In this document: positions 3,884-6,144 of the stretch, in pieces
Layout of the letters: every line of letters begins with the position of its first letter
Numbering within the stretch: the stretch's first letter is position 1
DNA from: Bacteroidales bacterium UBA7569
GTDB taxonomy: Bacteria; Bacteroidota; Bacteroidia; Bacteroidales; Paludibacteraceae
Direction: 5' to 3'
NCBI GenBank assembly: GCA_002477945.1
Contig: DLLF01000012.1
Location: forward strand, 1-6,144
Length of the DNA stretch: 6,144 nt
Translations under genes and position numbers: made by a program
Notes under the pieces: generated by a model
The model's input: only the letters and a program-made list of their open reading frames with translations
Told to the model about the DNA's origin: nothing
The model's database searches: none

Positions 3884-6144
3884 ATGAAGAAATTATATGC
3901 CTTATTCGTAGTTCTATTTACTACGCTGCCTTTCCTCTCTGCTGGCAATGTTATCACCTATACGGCAACGGAGAAACTATATGAAACACAAAATCCAAAC
4001 ATAAATGGTAATGGTATATATATATATGGCTTTAATACATATATAAGGAAGCATACTTACTCGAATGGTGTAGGAACAATCGAATTTGTCAAAGATGTAA
4101 CGCAAATTGGGAAGAATGCTTTCTCCTATTGTACCGGTCTTACCTCTATCACTATTCCCGAAAGTGTAACAAGCATTGAACAGTATGCTTTCTATGGTTG
4201 CACGGGTCTTACCTCTATCACTATTGGCAATAGTGTAACAAGTGTTGGAGATTATGCTTTCTATGGTTGCACGGGTCTTACATCTATTACTATTGGCAAT
4301 AGTGTAACGAGTATTGGAGTCCGGGCTTTCTATAATTGCACAGGACTCAAATCTGTTTCTATTAACTCCGATGCCATTGTAAGTGCAAATAACGACGATA
4401 GTAAATCCCTAAGTTCTATCTTTGGTTCACAAGTAACTGAGTATATATTTGGTGATGATGTACATAGTATAAGAGATAACGAGTTTTCTAAGAATCGTAA
4501 TCTTACCTCTGTAACTATTGGCAATGGTGTAACGAATATTGGAGAGTATGCTTTCGATGGTTGTACTGGTCTTTCTTCCATTACTATCGGTAATAGTGTA
4601 ACAAGTATTGGAGATTATGCCTTCCACAACTGTGACAGTCTAAAAAAAGTCAATTATATAGGAGATGTGCAAGGTTGGTTCAATATAATACATACGCAGA
4701 ATAGCCCTATACGCTATTCAAGAAACTTATACCTTAATGATGTTCTCCTGACAGAGTTGGTTATTCCCGATGGCGTTACTGAGATTTCTGCTGCGTTTGC
4801 GTATGATACTTGCCTTACCTCCGTCACAATTCCTAATAGTGTAACAAGTATTGGAGAATATGCTTTCTATGGTTGCACGGGTCTTACCTCTGTCACCATT
4901 CCCAATAGTGTAACGAGTATTGGAAACTGGGCTTTCTATGGTTGCATCGGTCTTACCTCTGTCACTATCCCTAATAGTGTAACGAGTATCGGATACGGGG
5001 CGTTCTCTGGTTGCACAGGTCTTACTTCTGTCACCATCCCTAATAGTGTGACGAGTATCGGAAATTATGCTTTCTCAGGTTGCACAGGTCTTACCTCTGT
5101 CGCTATTGGCAATAACGTAACAAGTATCGAAGAAGAGACTTTCGATGGTTGCACCAACATTACCTCTGTGGTATGGAATGTAAGATCGTATAAAGATGAT
5201 ATTCCTACATTAGAGGCATACCATCCATTCTATGATAGTAGAGATCATATTACCTCATTCTCCTTTGGTGATGCTGTGGATACCATCCCTGCTCGCCTAT
5301 GCTACGGAATGAAAAAACTAACCTCTATCAGTATTGGCAGCAATGTGAGGAATATAGAAAAAGATGTTTTCTCAGGCTGCACCTCTCTTAATTCTGTGAT
5401 ATGGAATGCTAAATCGTGTGCAGATTTTGTGAATGATCCTTTCTATCGCATCAGAGATCAGATTACATCCTTTACATTTGGTGATACCGTTGATAGCATT
5501 CCTGCTCGCCTGTGCTACGGAATGAGCAACCTAACCTCTATCACCATCTCCGAAAAAGTGACGCATATCGGAGGGAGTGCTTTCTATCGCTGCACGGATC
5601 TTACCTCTGTAATATGGAATGCAAAATCGTATGGATATGTAGGATCTTATAATGATCGTCCTTTCTCTGATATTGAAGGTCAGATTACCTCCTTTTCCTT
5701 TGGTGATGCTGTTGATATTATTCCCGAATACCTATGTAATGGAATGAGTAACCTAACCTCTATCACTATTCCCAATAGTGTAACGAGCATTGGAGAGGGG
5801 GCTTTCTATGGTTGCACAGGTCTTACCTCTATTGATGTAGAAAGTGGCAATACCATATATGATAGTCGCAATAATTGCAATGCTATAATCGAAACAGCCA
5901 CAAATACGTTAGTGCAAGGGGTTAAAACAACAATTATCCCCAATAGCGTAACGAGCATTGGAGAGGGTGCTTTCGCTTTTTGCGATGGTCTTACCTCTAT
6001 TACTATTCCCAATAGTGTAACGAGTATTGAATGGTGTGCTTTTTATGATTGCATGGGTCTTACATCCGTTACTATCCCCAATAGCGTAACGAGTATAGGA
6101 GATGGTGCTTTCAAAGGTTGCACCGGTCTTACCTCTATCACTAT
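3884..6144 (+). CDS. BspA-like leucine-rich repeat (LRR_5) secreted surface protein, 3' partial (753 codons seen)
   Basis: The frame from ATG 3884 has no stop to the window edge. Residues 1 to about 20 are a Sec signal peptide (MKKLYALFVVLFTTLPFLSA). After a non-repeat N-terminal stretch to about residue 70 come LRR_5 (BspA/TpLRR) units of 23 residues, with consensus LTSVTIPNSVTSIG then AFYGCTG. Canonical runs: 4139-4345 (three units), 4502-4639 (two), 4814-5158 (five), 5990-6127 (two). Stretched units interrupt them at 4346-4501, 4640-4813 (with a GWF-containing insert) and 5822-5989. A composite three-unit repeat fills 5159-5821. Proteins of this family in Bacteroidales and Tannerella are exported and implicated in adhesion to host or other bacteria; that is family knowledge, not shown here. 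A C-terminal sorting domain would lie beyond the window. The gene is A/T-richer than the left part of the window. A (TA)n tract early in the gene could affect its frame. Confidence 0.92.
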   Translation, partial: MKKLYALFVVLFTTLPFLSAGNVITYTATEKLYETQNPNINGNGIYIYGFNTYIRKHTYSNGVGTIEFVKDVTQIGKNAFSYCTGLTSITIPESVTSIEQYAFYGCTGLTSITIGNSVTSVGDYAFYGCTGLTSITIGNSVTSIGVRAFYNCTGLKSVSINSDAIVSANNDDSKSLSSIFGSQVTEYIFGDDVHSIRDNEFSKNRNLTSVTIGNGVTNIGEYAFDGCTGLSSITIGNSVTSIGDYAFHNCDSLKKVNYIGDVQGWFNIIHTQNSPIRYSRNLYLNDVLLTELVIPDGVTEISAAFAYDTCLTSVTIPNSVTSIGEYAFYGCTGLTSVTIPNSVTSIGNWAFYGCIGLTSVTIPNSVTSIGYGAFSGCTGLTSVTIPNSVTSIGNYAFSGCTGLTSVAIGNNVTSIEEETFDGCTNITSVVWNVRSYKDDIPTLEAYHPFYDSRDHITSFSFGDAVDTIPARLCYGMKKLTSISIGSNVRNIEKDVFSGCTSLNSVIWNAKSCADFVNDPFYRIRDQITSFTFGDTVDSIPARLCYGMSNLTSITISEKVTHIGGSAFYRCTDLTSVIWNAKSYGYVGSYNDRPFSDIEGQITSFSFGDAVDIIPEYLCNGMSNLTSITIPNSVTSIGEGAFYGCTGLTSIDVESGNTIYDSRNNCNAIIETATNTLVQGVKTTIIPNSVTSIGEGAFAFCDGLTSITIPNSVTSIEWCAFYDCMGLTSVTIPNSVTSIGDGAFKGCTGLTSIT
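4015..4027 (+). repeat. TA dinucleotide run inside the 5' part of the BspA-like gene
   Basis: Thirteen bases of alternating T and A within codons 44-48. Loss or gain of one TA changes the frame. The -2 frame reaches TAA within a few codons (GGC TTT AAT becomes CTT TAA), and the +2 frame reaches TAA shortly after. Such a tract is capable of slipped-strand on/off switching, but its length is modest. Confidence 0.6.
4814..5158 (+). repeat. Five uninterrupted 69-bp LRR repeats
   Basis: Five units of exactly 69 bp (starts 4814, 4883, 4952, 5021, 5090) encode 23-residue LRR_5 repeats. The stretch around AATAGTGTAACGAGTAT and TGGTTGCACAGGTCTTACC is nearly identical between units. Such DNA can gain or lose units by recombination, and can collapse in short-read assembly. 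Confidence 0.85.
5159..5821 (+). repeat. Composite higher-order LRR repeat, three copies
   Basis: Three copies at 5159-5386, 5387-5599 and 5600-5821 (76, 71 and 74 codons). Each has a 25-30-residue module beginning like LTSVIWNAKSY and ending before QITSF. Next comes a 23-residue variant unit with FGDAVDTIPARLCYGM in place of the usual PNSVTSIG and AFYGC. Each copy closes with a canonical 23-residue unit. The variable loop in the first module differs in length and sequence between copies, while the frame is conserved. Confidence 0.85.

Noticed and set aside
4330..4627. Minus-strand open frames within the BspA-like gene, also at 5806-6012
   Set aside because: They are antisense to the repeat-coding frame and arise from its repetitive codons.
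4139..6144. Regular DNA repeats taken as a CRISPR array
   Set aside because: The repeats are in-frame 69-bp coding units of an LRR protein with no unique spacers.

Overview
The window reads as a piece of a Bacteroidales chromosome (Bacteroides, Phocaeicola, Parabacteroides or a close relative; I do not commit to a species). The evidence is four intergenic copies of the Bacteroidetes -7 promoter box (TAnnTTTG, here always TACCTTTG), A/T-rich leaders without Shine-Dalgarno sequences, a typical Bacteroidetes lipoprotein, and a large BspA-like leucine-rich-repeat surface protein.

Layout. (1) Bases 1-732, minus strand: a two-gene unit with a 190-residue protein (putative N-terminal HTH-like domain plus a beta-rich C-terminal half) followed 4 nt later by the start of a probable Ser/Thr-kinase-like protein that leaves the window. 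Its promoter lies at 764-795. (2) Bases 733-1265: a divergent intergenic region with two blocks of degenerate 9-bp tandem repeats and, at 1167-1197, the promoter of the next operon. (3) Bases 1266-2564, plus strand: a three-gene operon made of a lipoprotein, a DUF4190-like small membrane protein and a small DUF2752-like CPxCG membrane protein, closed by a clear intrinsic terminator at 2581-2620. (4) Bases 2621-3136: no protein gene. It holds a TACCTTTG promoter box and a sequence that folds as one long interrupted hairpin (2790-2910), a candidate structured RNA with a 6S-like outline. The next gene's well-formed promoter follows at 2975-3006. (5) Bases 3137-3862: a 241-residue protein that looks like a divergent member of the uracil-DNA glycosylase superfamily. 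(6) Bases 3884-6144: the first 753 codons of a secreted BspA-like protein, open to the window edge. It is built of 23-residue LRR_5 units and a higher-order three-unit repeat.

How it fits together: regions 1 and 3 are divergently transcribed. Three of the promoters share an unusual extension just upstream of, and overlapping, the -33 element (AAAAGGACTT, in two cases with GGACT repeated one helical turn upstream), so they may share a regulator or RNA-polymerase contact. I found no defence system, CRISPR array, tRNA, rRNA or insertion sequence. The strongest leads for something undescribed are the structured RNA at 2710-2935, the shared promoter extension, and the composite repeat architecture plus (TA)n tract of the BspA-like gene.
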